64,000 nt of DNA, from positions 3,472,001-3,536,000 of the forward strand of contig OZ244055.1 in the NCBI GenBank assembly GCA_965214975.1, in the 5' to 3' direction. Numbering within the stretch: position 1 is the stretch's first letter; every line of letters starts with the position of its first letter. Under the pieces are notes generated by a model. That model ran no database searches, had not been told where the DNA came from, and saw nothing but the letters and a program-made list of their open reading frames with translations. This document shows, piece after piece, positions 16,988 through 25,562 of this stretch. This DNA comes from JAJEBT01 sp965214975. GTDB lineage: Bacteria > Pseudomonadota > Alphaproteobacteria > MPNO01 > UBA830. Position numbers and translations under genes: made by a program.

Positions 16988-17811
16988 GGTCCCTGCCTCT
17001 TTCCGGGATCCGCGTTTTCCCGGCACCACGCCAGGCATTCGGCAAGGAAGGCGCGAAGCACCGGAGCGAGGCGCTCGGCACGGTCGGGCAGCAGGCGGTA
17101 GGGCGGCTCCTCCTCCATGTAGGCGGCCTGCGCCATCTCCAGCTGGACCGCGTGAACGCCCCGGCCGGGGTCGCCGTACCGGCGGGTGATGTAGCCGCCC
17201 CTGAACCGGCCGTTCAGGACCGTGTCGTATCCCGCGGCCGCGTCGAGCGCCTCGAACAGGCGTCCCGCGAGCCCGTCGGCGGCGCTCGCGCCGTCGGCGG
17301 TTCCCAGGTTGAAGTCGGCGAGCCGGCCCTCGAAGAAACGCGGCAGCACGGACCGGATCGAATGCGCGTCGAACAGGAGAGCGACCCCGAAACGCCGGCG
17401 GACGTCGTCGACGATTCGCCGCAGCGCCGCATGGTAGGGATCCCAGTACCGTCGCAGCCGTGCGCGGATCTCCGCGGCGTCCGGACCGCGGCCGTCCCGG
17501 TAGACCGGGCGTTCCAGGAAGGTCGTGGTCGGGCAGAGTTCGGTCGTGTCGGCGCCGGGATACAGGGACCGGCCCTCGGGATCCCGGTTGAGATCGATCA
17601 CGTAACGGGAATGGCGGGCCGACGCGACCGTCGCGCCGAGATCCCCGGCGAACGCCCAGAGATCGCGCATGTGCCAGTCGGTGTCGGGCAGCCGCAGCGC
17701 CTCGGCGGTCATGCGCGCCCCCATTGCCGCGGGAATCTCGCGGCCGTCATGGGGCACGTTGACGATCAGGGGCGTGGTTCCCGCCCGGACGTCGATGACC
17801 GGAACCGTCAC
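16984..17811 (-). CDS. hutG: N-formylglutamate amidohydrolase (deformylase)
   Basis: 275 residues of the N-formylglutamate amidohydrolase family, which hydrolyses N-formyl-glutamate to glutamate and formate. Typical motifs are LIVNVPHDG near the start, RYVIDLNRDPEG in the first third and LLFDAHSIRS in the middle. HAVQLEMAQAAYM and EEPPYRL near the end are the substrate-contact region. It lies directly before hutF in one unit and is divergent from hutI. With HutF it shows that the formylglutamate branch, not the formiminoglutamase branch, is used. Confidence 0.93.
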   Translation of the reverse strand: MTVPVIDVRAGTTPLIVNVPHDGREIPAAMGARMTAEALRLPDTDWHMRDLWAFAGDLGATVASARHSRYVIDLNRDPEGRSLYPGADTTELCPTTTFLERPVYRDGRGPDAAEIRARLRRYWDPYHAALRRIVDDVRRRFGVALLFDAHSIRSVLPRFFEGRLADFNLGTADGASAADGLAGRLFEALDAAAGYDTVLNGRFRGGYITRRYGDPGRGVHAVQLEMAQAAYMEEEPPYRLLPDRAERLAPVLRAFLAECLAWCRENADPGKRQGP

Positions 17812-18028
17812 GGAACCGTCCCCCGGGCGCGCCGCCGCCCGGCCCGGGCCGCCCGAACGGCCCGGGCGATCGAACCGGGAAGACCGCCGGCTCCGCGAAG
17901 CCCCCGCTTCAAGCCCATGCCGGTTCCCCGTTTGCGGGAACGCGCCTCCGCCTGTAGGGTCGCCGCGGGATTATGGTGGCCGGCAGGCAGCCGCGGAAGG
18001 CTTCGCCGGCGGCCAGGAGACCGGATCG

Positions 18029-19264
18029 ATGCCGGACTGGGACCGCATCTGGATCAACGCCGATCTTGCCACGATGACCGAGGGCGGCGCCCCCTACGGC
18101 GCGGTCACCGAAGCGGCGATCGCCTGCCGGTCGGGGAGGATCTCGTGGCTCGGCCCCATGGACAGCCTCCCGGGTGCGCCCGGGGATCTCGCCGCCGAGG
18201 TGGTGGACGCCGGGGGCCGGTGGATCACCCCCGGCCTTGTCGACTGCCACACCCATCTCGTTTTCGGAGGCTCCCGCGCCGGCGAGTTCGAGCGGCGCCT
18301 GCAAGGCGCCACCTACGAGGAAATCGCGCGCGAGGGCGGCGGCATCGTCTCGACGATGCGCGCGACCCGTTCCGCGAGCGAGGAGGAACTGGTCGCGGCC
18401 GCGCGGCCGCGCCTTCTGAACCTGATCCGCGAAGGCGTCACGACGGTCGAGATCAAGTCCGGCTACGGGCTGGAGACCGGGACCGAGCTCAGGCAGCTCG
18501 CGGCGGCGCGCGCCCTGTCGCGGACATGCCCCGTCGACGTGCGGACGACGTTTCTCGGCGCGCATGCGCTGCCGCCCGAGTTCGCCGGCCGCCGGACGGA
18601 CTACGTCGACCTCGTCGTCCGCGAGATGCTGCCGGCGGTCGCCGAACGCGGCGCCGCGGACGCCGTCGACGCCTTCTGCGAATCCATCGGCTTCACCCCC
18701 GCCGAGACCGAAGCCGTGTTCGCCGCCGCCCGCGCCCTGGGGCTGCCGGTGAAGCTTCACGCCGAGCAGCTGTCGGATCTCGGCGGTGCCGCCCTCGCCG
18801 CGCGGTTCGGCGCGTTGTCGGCCGACCACCTCGAACACGTCTCCGAGGACGGCGTGCGCGCGATGGCGGAGGCGGGCACGGTGGCGGTGGTGCTGCCGGG
18901 CGCGTTCTACACGCTTCGCGAGACCAGGCTCCCGCCGATCGACCTGTTCCGCGGACACGGCGTCGACATCGCGGTCGCGAGCGACTTCAACCCCGGTTCG
19001 TCCCCGCTCCCGTCGCTGCTGCTGATGCTGAACATGTCCTGCATCCTGTTCCGCATGACGCCCGAGGAGGCCCTTGCCGGGGTCACGCGCAACGCCGCGC
19101 GGGCGCTCGGCCTCGGTGCCGACCGCGGCACTCTCGAAGCGGGCAAGAAGGCCGACCTCGCCGTCTGGAACATCGAGCGTCCGGCCGAGCTCGCGTACTG
19201 GGGAGGATACAATCCGCTGCACGCCGCGTTCCGCGGCGGCGTCCGCACCGACCTCGGCGCCTGA
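18029..19264 (+). CDS. hutI: Imidazolonepropionase
   Basis: Amidohydrolase of 411 residues that opens the imidazolone ring to give N-formimidoyl-glutamate. Metal-binding HxH is in GLVDCHTHLVFGG, with RAGEFERRLQGATYEEI after it, the HutI signature. Further ligands are in KLHAEQLSD, SADHLEH and the aspartate of ASDFNPGSSP. The ATG at 18029 follows a GGAGA site; the frame is open upstream but that part is an antisense shadow of hutG. It is divergent from hutG-hutF across 217 bases. That gap holds a 6-base inverted repeat (GTTCCC/GGGAAC, 17923-17941) and an ATTATGG half-site at 17970-17976. Confidence 0.95.
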   Translation: MPDWDRIWINADLATMTEGGAPYGAVTEAAIACRSGRISWLGPMDSLPGAPGDLAAEVVDAGGRWITPGLVDCHTHLVFGGSRAGEFERRLQGATYEEIAREGGGIVSTMRATRSASEEELVAAARPRLLNLIREGVTTVEIKSGYGLETGTELRQLAAARALSRTCPVDVRTTFLGAHALPPEFAGRRTDYVDLVVREMLPAVAERGAADAVDAFCESIGFTPAETEAVFAAARALGLPVKLHAEQLSDLGGAALAARFGALSADHLEHVSEDGVRAMAEAGTVAVVLPGAFYTLRETRLPPIDLFRGHGVDIAVASDFNPGSSPLPSLLLMLNMSCILFRMTPEEALAGVTRNAARALGLGADRGTLEAGKKADLAVWNIERPAELAYWGGYNPLHAAFRGGVRTDLGA

Positions 19265-19327
19265 ACGCCCCGGAAGCCGCGGCCGGTGCCGCCTTGCGCC
19301 GACGGCGCCGTGTCCGGAACCCCGCAT

Positions 19328-20668
19328 TCAGCCCAGCATCGTGTTCGGCAGGAACAGCGAGATCCCGGGAAACGCCACGAGAACGGCGAGACAGGCCATC
19401 ATGGCCGCCCAGAACGGGAGAATGCCAACGTAGATGTCGCGCATCGGGACGTCGCGGGCCACCCCCTTCACGACGAACACGTTCATGCCGACGGGCGGGC
19501 TGATCAGGGCCATCTCGAGGATGACGACCATCACCACGCCGAACCAGATTCTCAGGTCGCTGGATCCGGGGCGCATGCCGAGAAAGGCCGGAATCTGGGA
19601 CTGCTCGACGATGGGAAGCACGATCGGCAGGATCAGGACCATCATCGCGAAGCCGTCGAGAAAGGTTCCGAGCACGATGAAGGCGAGCAGAACCAGCGCG
19701 AGCAGCGTGAGCGGGCCGAGATCGAGCCGGGTGAGGGCGCCGGCGAGAGTCTCGGGGATCCCGGTCAGCGCGAGGAACGGCGAGAACACCGCGGCGCCGA
19801 TGATGATGAAATAGATCATCGCCGTCGTGCTCACCGTGTTCAGCAGGACCGACCGGACCGCTCCCGGCGCGAGGCCGCGCCGGCGGAGCGCGAGCGCGAC
19901 CGCAAGCACCGCGCCGACGGCCGCCGCCTCCACCGGCGTGAACACGCCGCCGTATATTCCGCCGATCGAGACGACGATGATGAGAATGATGGAAACCGCC
20001 CGCGCCAGCGCCGCGCGCCTCTCGCTCCAGGCATGGTGCCGCGCGGCGGGGCCGATCTCCGGCCTGAGGGCGATGCGGAGCGAGATCGTGGCCAGGAAGA
20101 ACGCGGCCAGGATCGCTCCGGGCAGGACGCCGGCCAGGAACAGGCGCCCGATCGATTCCTCGGTCAGGATGGCGTAGATGACGAAGCCCGTGGACGGCGG
20201 GATCAGGATGCCGAGCGTGCCGCCCGCCGCGACGGCGCCGGCGGCGAGCTTGCGCTCGTAGCCGTAGCGGGCCATCTCGGGAAGCGCGACGCGGCCTATG
20301 GTCAGGGCCGAAGCCACCGACGACCCCGAAAGCGCCGCGAACCCGGTGCAGCCGAGAACGGTGCCGTGCGCGAGCCCCCCTCTCAGGTGGCCGACCCAGG
20401 CGTTGGCGGCGCCGTAGAGGTCGCGGCTCATTCCGGACACGCTCGCGACGTTGCCCATCAGGACGAAAAACGGAATGACCGTCAGCTCGTAGAAGATCGC
20501 CGTGCTCCAGGTCTCGGTGACCAGGGTGGCGAGAGCGGCCGGCCAGCTGTTCAGCACGGCGAGGCCGGCGAACCCCACCGCGGCCATCGCGAGGGCGACC
20601 GGGACGCGCTGACTCATCAGGACGAGGACGAGAGCGAGGCCGAGCGCGCCCAGAAGAGCGGGATCCAA
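19328..20668 (-). CDS. TRAP transporter large permease (DctM), system 3
   Basis: A 446-residue DctM-type membrane protein with about twelve helices. The first half has GCTGFAALSGSSVASALTIGRVALPEM (in pieces) and LIPPSTGFVIYAI; the second has LISPPVGMNVFVVKG. It is the last gene of the third TRAP set on the minus strand, 15 bases after dctQ. Its stop faces the end of hutI 63 bases away. Its position between hutI and hutU makes a histidine-pathway substrate possible, but nothing in the sequence proves it. Confidence 0.92.
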   Translation of the reverse strand: MDPALLGALGLALVLVLMSQRVPVALAMAAVGFAGLAVLNSWPAALATLVTETWSTAIFYELTVIPFFVLMGNVASVSGMSRDLYGAANAWVGHLRGGLAHGTVLGCTGFAALSGSSVASALTIGRVALPEMARYGYERKLAAGAVAAGGTLGILIPPSTGFVIYAILTEESIGRLFLAGVLPGAILAAFFLATISLRIALRPEIGPAARHHAWSERRAALARAVSIILIIVVSIGGIYGGVFTPVEAAAVGAVLAVALALRRRGLAPGAVRSVLLNTVSTTAMIYFIIIGAAVFSPFLALTGIPETLAGALTRLDLGPLTLLALVLLAFIVLGTFLDGFAMMVLILPIVLPIVEQSQIPAFLGMRPGSSDLRIWFGVVMVVILEMALISPPVGMNVFVVKGVARDVPMRDIYVGILPFWAAMMACLAVLVAFPGISLFLPNTMLG

Positions 20669-20683
20669 GGCCGGCCTCCCCGC

Positions 20684-21199
20684 TCAGCCGCCGTCGCGGC
20701 CGTCGCCGTGCCGGCCCGCCGGAAAGTCGAGTGGCAGGCCGGCCGCGACGCGAACCGCCTCGACGCACAGAACGGCGGCCTGGAACGCGCAGGCGCCGGC
20801 GAGCGCCCAGAACAGGGGCTGGAACGGGATCCCGATCATGTTCGTCGCCTCGTTGAACAGCGCGGCGTCGGCCGCCCGCACCCAGCTGCGCCAGGCCAGC
20901 AGCGCGAAGACGGCGATGCCCACGGACCGGACCCCCAGGTCGCGCAGGCGGGTGAGCGCCGCGAGGCCGTAGTCGGGCAGCAGGTCGACGACGATGTGCC
21001 CGCCGCTTCTCCATGTGAACGGAAACGCGAGGGAGACCACGAGAACCATCCCCATCTGCAGCATGTCGGCCGCGCCGAGAATCGGCGCGGCGAAGACGTA
21101 GCGGAGGACGACGTCGGCGAAGGTCAGCCCCACCAGGGCGACCAGAACCGCCCCGGAAAGAACGGCCAGCGCGACGCAGATCCCGTCGAGAACCCGCAT
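20684..21199 (-). CDS. TRAP transporter small permease (DctQ), system 3
   Basis: A 171-residue DctQ-type protein with four membrane helices. Family features are TFADVVLRYVFAAPILGAADM in helix 1 and its exit, and the RSGGHIVVDLLPD loop. The C-terminus ends in a hydrophilic Gly/Asp/Arg tail. It lies 15 bases after dctP and 15 bases before dctM, so the three are one unit. Confidence 0.89.
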   Translation of the reverse strand: MRVLDGICVALAVLSGAVLVALVGLTFADVVLRYVFAAPILGAADMLQMGMVLVVSLAFPFTWRSGGHIVVDLLPDYGLAALTRLRDLGVRSVGIAVFALLAWRSWVRAADAALFNEATNMIGIPFQPLFWALAGACAFQAAVLCVEAVRVAAGLPLDFPAGRHGDGRDGG

Positions 21200-21214
21200 C
21201 GGCGGCGCGGGCTC

Positions 21215-22219
21215 CTAGTTCTTCATCGCGGCGACCACCTCGCTCGCGGGCAGGCCCCGGCCGTCGAGCTCCGCGAGCACCCCGTCGACCGCCGCCGCGG
21301 CCCTTTCGTCGAAGGCGCGCCGCGCCTCCGGGCCCAGCTCGACGATCTCCTTGCCCGGCAGGCCGCGGAACCTCTTCAGCGCGAGCGCGCCGAAAGCGGC
21401 GAGGCCGTCCGCGGAACGCAGGCTGATGTCGAGCCCGGTCAGGCGGTCCAGCGCCGCCCGCTGCGACGGAGAGAGTTCCCGGTAGGCGTCCTCGTTCATG
21501 ACCATGAAGATGGTCGTCGGCATCTCCGGCAGCCCGGTCGTGACGTAGCGGGAGGTCTCGATCAGCTTGAAGATCAGGAGCGAATCCGACCCCATGAGGG
21601 CGCCGTCCACGACGCCCGTGCTCATCGAGGTGTAGACCTTGGTCGCCGGCATCTGCACGGGCGTCGCGCCGTAGGACGTGATGACGGCGGCGGCGGATCT
21701 CGACGCCACCCGGATCTTGAGCCCCTGCAGATCCCGCAGCGACCGGACCGGCCGGTCGCGCATCATCAGCACCGCCGGCGGCGTCACGAACACCGCGAGC
21801 GGCACGGTGCCCCGGAACTCGCCGCGCAGGCGGTCGTCCATGACCTTCCACAGCTTGCGCGTCGCGTCCCCGTGGCCCCGCGTGACGCCCGGCAGCTCGA
21901 TCAGCAGCGTCATCGGGAACACCGACGACGTGTACCCGGGAAGCCCGTAGGAGATCTCGGCGATGCGGCGGACGGCCCGCTGGTACTGCTCGACCGGCCC
22001 CTTGCCGAGGGCGCCCGCGGGGTAGACCTTGATCCTGACCTCGCCCCCGGTCGCCTTGTCGAGGTCGTCGGCGAGCTTCAGGAAAACCGGCTTGTGCAGG
22101 ACGTACTGCGGCGGCACGAAACTCGCGAACTTGAGAACGGTTTCGGCCGAGGCGGAGTGCGCCAGCGCGGCCGCGGCCAGCGCGGCCGCCAGGACCGCGC
22201 GCGGAAAGAAGCGTTTCAT
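21215..22219 (-). CDS. TRAP transporter solute-binding protein (DctP), system 3
   Basis: Periplasmic binding protein of 334 residues with a signal peptide ending at HSASAE. The ligand arginine is in LQGLKIRVASRSAAAVI and the MSTGVVDGALMGSD motif follows. Several ATG codons are possible; 22219 (MKRFFPRAV) sits five bases after a perfect AGGAGG, while 22222 is too close and 22246 has no ribosome site. The promoter upstream overlaps a 19-base palindrome shared with the divergent iclR promoter. Confidence 0.92.
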   Translation of the reverse strand: MKRFFPRAVLAAALAAAALAHSASAETVLKFASFVPPQYVLHKPVFLKLADDLDKATGGEVRIKVYPAGALGKGPVEQYQRAVRRIAEISYGLPGYTSSVFPMTLLIELPGVTRGHGDATRKLWKVMDDRLRGEFRGTVPLAVFVTPPAVLMMRDRPVRSLRDLQGLKIRVASRSAAAVITSYGATPVQMPATKVYTSMSTGVVDGALMGSDSLLIFKLIETSRYVTTGLPEMPTTIFMVMNEDAYRELSPSQRAALDRLTGLDISLRSADGLAAFGALALKRFRGLPGKEIVELGPEARRAFDERAAAAVDGVLAELDGRGLPASEVVAAMKN

Positions 22220-22304
22220 CATGCCCTCCTTGATCGGCCGCGACACCGCCTGCCGGCGCGCCTCGCGCGGGTCTCCGGAGATGCCGCCGCGGATTCCCGA
22301 TCTC

Positions 22305-22333
22305 TTGAATGGTGGTCCATAATGTCATATTAT
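22305..22333 (+). promoter_or_regulatory. Promoter for iclR
   Basis: TTGAAT (22305-22310), a 17-base spacer and TATTAT (22328-22333) on the plus strand, leading to iclR at 22489 with a leader of about 150 bases. The -10 matches the sigma-70 consensus at five of six positions and the -35 at four. It overlaps the minus-strand promoter of the TRAP genes. Confidence 0.55.
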
Positions 22334-22335
22334 GG
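22317..22335. promoter_or_regulatory. Palindromic operator in the iclR/TRAP-3 intergenic region
   Basis: Perfect inverted repeat CCATAAT-GTCAT-ATTATGG, A+T-rich in a G+C-rich genome. It covers the -10 boxes of both divergent promoters, so a bound regulator would block both. IclR-family regulators usually bind a palindrome of about this size next to their own gene. The match is by position only. Confidence 0.6.
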
Positions 22336-22355
22336 GAATCCTGCGGCGATGGCAA
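22327..22355 (-). promoter_or_regulatory. Promoter for TRAP system 3
   Basis: On the minus strand TTGCCA (22355-22350), a 17-base spacer and TAATAT (22332-22327). The -35 matches consensus at five of six positions and the -10 at four. Transcription would begin around 22320, some 100 bases before dctP. Confidence 0.55.
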
Positions 22356-22488
22356 CATCGGCCGCGGGAGGGAGGACGGGCATGAAGTTCCACGCGAGGC
22401 GGATTTCCCGGCGCCCGCCCGAAAGAGGTTCCGGAGCCGGAGCGCGCGCCCCGGATCCCCGTTCCGCGCCGCGGCCGCGGGTTCCGCG

Positions 22489-23290
22489 ATGAGAACGCCG
22501 GCGGCGGTCGCGGCGCCGGACGGTGTCGGCCTCCTGAACAAGGCGTTCCTCCTGCTCGACCAGTTCACCCCCGAGCGCCCGGGCTGGACCCAGGCGGAGC
22601 TTCTGCGCGCGACCGGCATGTCGAGGTCGACGGTCAGCCGGCTGGTCCGGTACTTCTGCGCCTGCGGCTATCTCGCCCCCCTCGGGACCGGAGGACGCTA
22701 CGGTCTCGGCCCGGCGGCCGTCGATCTCGGGCTGCGCGCCTCGGCGCGGCTCGAGCTCGACAGCGCGGGCAGGCCGTTCATCGAGCACCTCGCCGACGAG
22801 ACCGGGGAGACGTCGCTTCTCGCCTCCTACCGGCCGGGGCGCGACGAAGTCGTGTGCGTGGCCCAGATCCCGAGCCCGCGCGAAGGGCTTCGGGTCTTCC
22901 GGAGCGTCGGTTCGACGATGCCGCTTCACGCCGGCGCGACCGCCAAGGGCCGTGCTCGCGTTCCTTCCCGACGACGCGAGGAAGGCGGTCCTCGAAGGCC
23001 CGCTCGAGCCGCTTTCCGAGAAAACCGTCACCGATCCGGCGGTCCTGGCGCGGGATCTCGAGGAGATCCGCAGGCGCGGCTACGCGACCTCGCGCGAGGA
23101 AACCTACCCGGGAGCCTACGGCATCGGGGCCCCGGTGGTCGGGCCCGGCGGCATGATCGCCGGAAGCGTGGCGATCGCCGGTCCGATCCTGAGAACGGAC
23201 CCCCGGACGGCGCGCGACCGCGCGAGGAGCGTCGTCGCCGTCGCCGAGGCGCTGAGCCGGCGGCTCGGCGGACGGGTTCCGCCGTGGTGA
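22489..23290 (+). pseudogene. IclR-family transcriptional regulator, frameshifted
   Basis: The first 150 or so codons encode a winged-helix IclR N-terminus (WTQAELLRATGMSRSTVSRLVRYF) and the start of the effector domain (MPLHAGATAKG). The frame then breaks. The rest of the domain continues in another frame (VLAFLPDDARKAVLEGPLEP, then GYATSREETYPGAYGIGAPV) to a stop at 23290. Reading GG instead of GGG at 22947-22949 restores AGATAK-AVLAFLP, the normal family sequence, and a protein of about 267 residues. Both halves look well conserved, so this is either a recent mutation or a sequencing error in a G-run. It is divergent from TRAP system 3 and is the likely regulator of it. Confidence 0.85.
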
Positions 23291-23298
23291 CGGGGACC

Positions 23299-24291
23299 AT
23301 GCTGGCCTGGGAATCCCCCGGCGAAGCCGGCGCGGAGGCGCTTCGCATCTCCCGGGTTCCGGTTCCCGCCGCCGGCGACGGCGAGATTCTGGTCCGGACG
23401 GAGGCGGCTTCCCTCAACTTCTCCGACCTGCTGATGATCGACGACGCCTACCAGATCCGGCCCGACCGGCCGTTCACGCCGGGCCAGGAAGTCGCCGGCA
23501 CCGTCGTGCGGGCCGGTCCGGCCAGCGGCCTCTCCGCGGGAGCGCGGGTCGCGGGCAAGGTGTCCTGGGGCGGTTTCGCCGAGTACGCCGTGCTGCGCGG
23601 GGACATGGCGATCCCCGTCCCCGACGGCATGGATCCCGCCGCCGCCGCGGCGCTTCCGGTCGCCTACGTCACGGCCATGGTCGCGCTGGCCGAGGACGCC
23701 TCGGCGAAGCCCGGAGACACCGTTCTCGTCCATGCCGCGGCCGGCGGCGTCGGGCTGGCCGCCGTGCAGATCGCGAAGGCGCTGGGCGCCCGCGTCGTCG
23801 GAGCGGCGTCGGGAGCCGCCAAATGCGCCGTCGCGCGCGACCTCGGCGCCGACGTCGCCGTCGACTACGCCTCGGAGAGCTTCGCGGAGGTCGTCCGGGC
23901 GGAGACCGGGGGACGGGGCGCCGACGTCGTCCTGGATTCCGTGGGCGGCGGGATCACCCGCGACAGCCTGCGCTGCCTCGCCCGCAACGGGCAGCTGCTG
24001 ATCGTCGGCTTCTCCAGCGGGGAGATCCCCCGGATCCCGGCCAACCGGCTGCTGCTCGGACGCGCGGTCGTCCGCGGCGTCTACTGGGACCACGACCGCG
24101 ACGCCGGCATGGTCTCGCGATGCACGGACCGGCTTCTCGGGATGTGCCTAGCCGGCCAGGTCCGGCCGGTCGTCGGCCGCGTCTACGGTTTCGCGGACCT
24201 GCCCGAGGCGCTTGGAGACCTGGGATCCGGTCGGTCGGTCGGAAAGCTCGTGCTCGACCTCGGAGATGGCGGCGATGGCGGACCCGCGTGA
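23299..24291 (+). CDS. NADPH:quinone oxidoreductase-like zinc-free MDR enzyme
   Basis: Medium-chain dehydrogenase/reductase of 330 residues. The N-terminal GroES-like fold has the family start (VPVPAAGDGEILVRTEAASLN in pieces) and lacks zinc ligands, as in quinone oxidoreductase and crotonyl-CoA reductase-like enzymes. The NADPH-binding motif is HAAAGGVGLAAVQIAKALGA. The end carries the GRSVGKLVLDL motif. ATG 23299 gives the usual N-terminus; a GTG at 23287 overlapping the iclR stop (GTGA) is possible. The end overlaps the CoA-transferase start by 17 bases, so the two are co-translated. Confidence 0.88.
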   Translation: MLAWESPGEAGAEALRISRVPVPAAGDGEILVRTEAASLNFSDLLMIDDAYQIRPDRPFTPGQEVAGTVVRAGPASGLSAGARVAGKVSWGGFAEYAVLRGDMAIPVPDGMDPAAAAALPVAYVTAMVALAEDASAKPGDTVLVHAAAGGVGLAAVQIAKALGARVVGAASGAAKCAVARDLGADVAVDYASESFAEVVRAETGGRGADVVLDSVGGGITRDSLRCLARNGQLLIVGFSSGEIPRIPANRLLLGRAVVRGVYWDHDRDAGMVSRCTDRLLGMCLAGQVRPVVGRVYGFADLPEALGDLGSGRSVGKLVLDLGDGGDGGPA

Positions 24292-25501
24292 GCCGCCGGC
24301 CCCCGCGGGGGCCGGCGGCGGACTGCTCGCGGGCGTCCGCGTGCTCGACCTGTCCCGCGTCATGTCGGGGCCGTTCTGCACCGCGATGCTTGCCGACCTC
24401 GGCGCCGAGGTCGTGAAGATCGAGCGGCCGGGAGCCGGCGAGGACAGCCGCCGTTTCGGTCCCTTCCGCGACGGCGAGAGCGCCTACTTCCTGCTGCTCA
24501 ACCGCGGCAAGAAGAGCGTCACGCTCGACCTCAAGTCCGGAGCCGGCCGCGGCCTCCTGCGCCGGCTGGCGGCGGTGAGCGACGTGCTGGTCGAGAATTT
24601 CCGACCGGGCGTGACCGAACGCCTCGGAATCGACCATGCGTCGCTCCAGCCGGCCAATCCGCGGCTGGTCTACGCCAGCATCTCCGGATTCGGCGGCGAA
24701 GGCCCTCACGCCGGACGCCCCGCCTACGACCTCGTGGTGCAGGCGATGAGCGGTCTCATGGATCTCACCGGCCAGCCGGACGGGCCGCCGACCGCGGCGG
24801 GGGAATCCGTCGCCGACGTCTGCTCCGGCATGTTCGCCGCCTGGGGGATCGTCGCCGCGCTGTTCGCGCGCGAACGCACCGGAGAGGGCCGCCGCGTCGA
24901 CGTCGCGATGCTCGATTCCGTGTTCTCGATGCTGCTGACCGCGCTCAGCCTCGGACTCTACACCGACCGCCGGCCGACCCGCGTCGGCAACCGCCATCCC
25001 GTCACCTATCCGGTCGATTCCTGCCGCGCCCGCGACGGTCACGTCGTGATCGTCGTCCCCTCGGACCGGGCGTTCGAGGCGCTGTGCGCCGCGATCGGCC
25101 GGCCCGAGCTGGCCGAGGACGACAGGTTCCGCGCCAATGCCGGACGCGACGCGCACGAGGACGAGCTGCGGCGGATCATCGAGGCGTGGACCTCCCGGCG
25201 CACGGTGGCCGAGGCCGTCGCGGCCATGGACGTCGCCGGCATCCCCGCCGCGCCGGTGCTTTCCGTGAGCGACCTTCTGGAAAGCGCGCACGCGGCGTTT
25301 CGCGGCCTGGTGTCGACCGTCGAGCACCCGAAGCTCGGCGCCATACCGCTGGTCCGCCAGCCGGTGCGGTTTTCCGGGGCCGAGCGTCCGCCGCTCCGGC
25401 CGCCGCCCCTGCTCGGGGAGCACACCCGGCAGATCCTCGCGTCCCTGCTCGGGCTGCCGGATCCGGAGATCGAGAGCCTCGCGAAGGAGAACGTCATATG
25501 A
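24275..25501 (+). CDS. CaiB/BaiF family CoA transferase
   Basis: Type III CoA transferase of 408 residues that moves CoA between carboxylic acids. The family signature RVLDLSRVMSGPFCTAMLADLGAEV is near the N-terminus (in pieces), with ENFRPGVTERLGI after it. The catalytic aspartate is in RPAYDLVVQAMSG. Of three ATG codons the one at 24275 has GGAG at the best distance. It sits in a row with the MDR enzyme and hutU. Acyl-CoA substrate unknown. Confidence 0.88.
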   Translation: MADPREPPAPAGAGGGLLAGVRVLDLSRVMSGPFCTAMLADLGAEVVKIERPGAGEDSRRFGPFRDGESAYFLLLNRGKKSVTLDLKSGAGRGLLRRLAAVSDVLVENFRPGVTERLGIDHASLQPANPRLVYASISGFGGEGPHAGRPAYDLVVQAMSGLMDLTGQPDGPPTAAGESVADVCSGMFAAWGIVAALFARERTGEGRRVDVAMLDSVFSMLLTALSLGLYTDRRPTRVGNRHPVTYPVDSCRARDGHVVIVVPSDRAFEALCAAIGRPELAEDDRFRANAGRDAHEDELRRIIEAWTSRRTVAEAVAAMDVAGIPAAPVLSVSDLLESAHAAFRGLVSTVEHPKLGAIPLVRQPVRFSGAERPPLRPPPLLGEHTRQILASLLGLPDPEIESLAKENVI

Positions 25502-25562
25502 AGATCCGGTCCCGTGGAGACCCGGTCCCGCGGCCGGGCGGAACCCTCGACGGAGCCATGGC

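Noticed and set aside
19083..22619. 1178-residue minus-strand open frame over TRAP system 3
   Set aside because: Shadow frame; the DctP, DctQ and DctM genes on the same strand account for the region.
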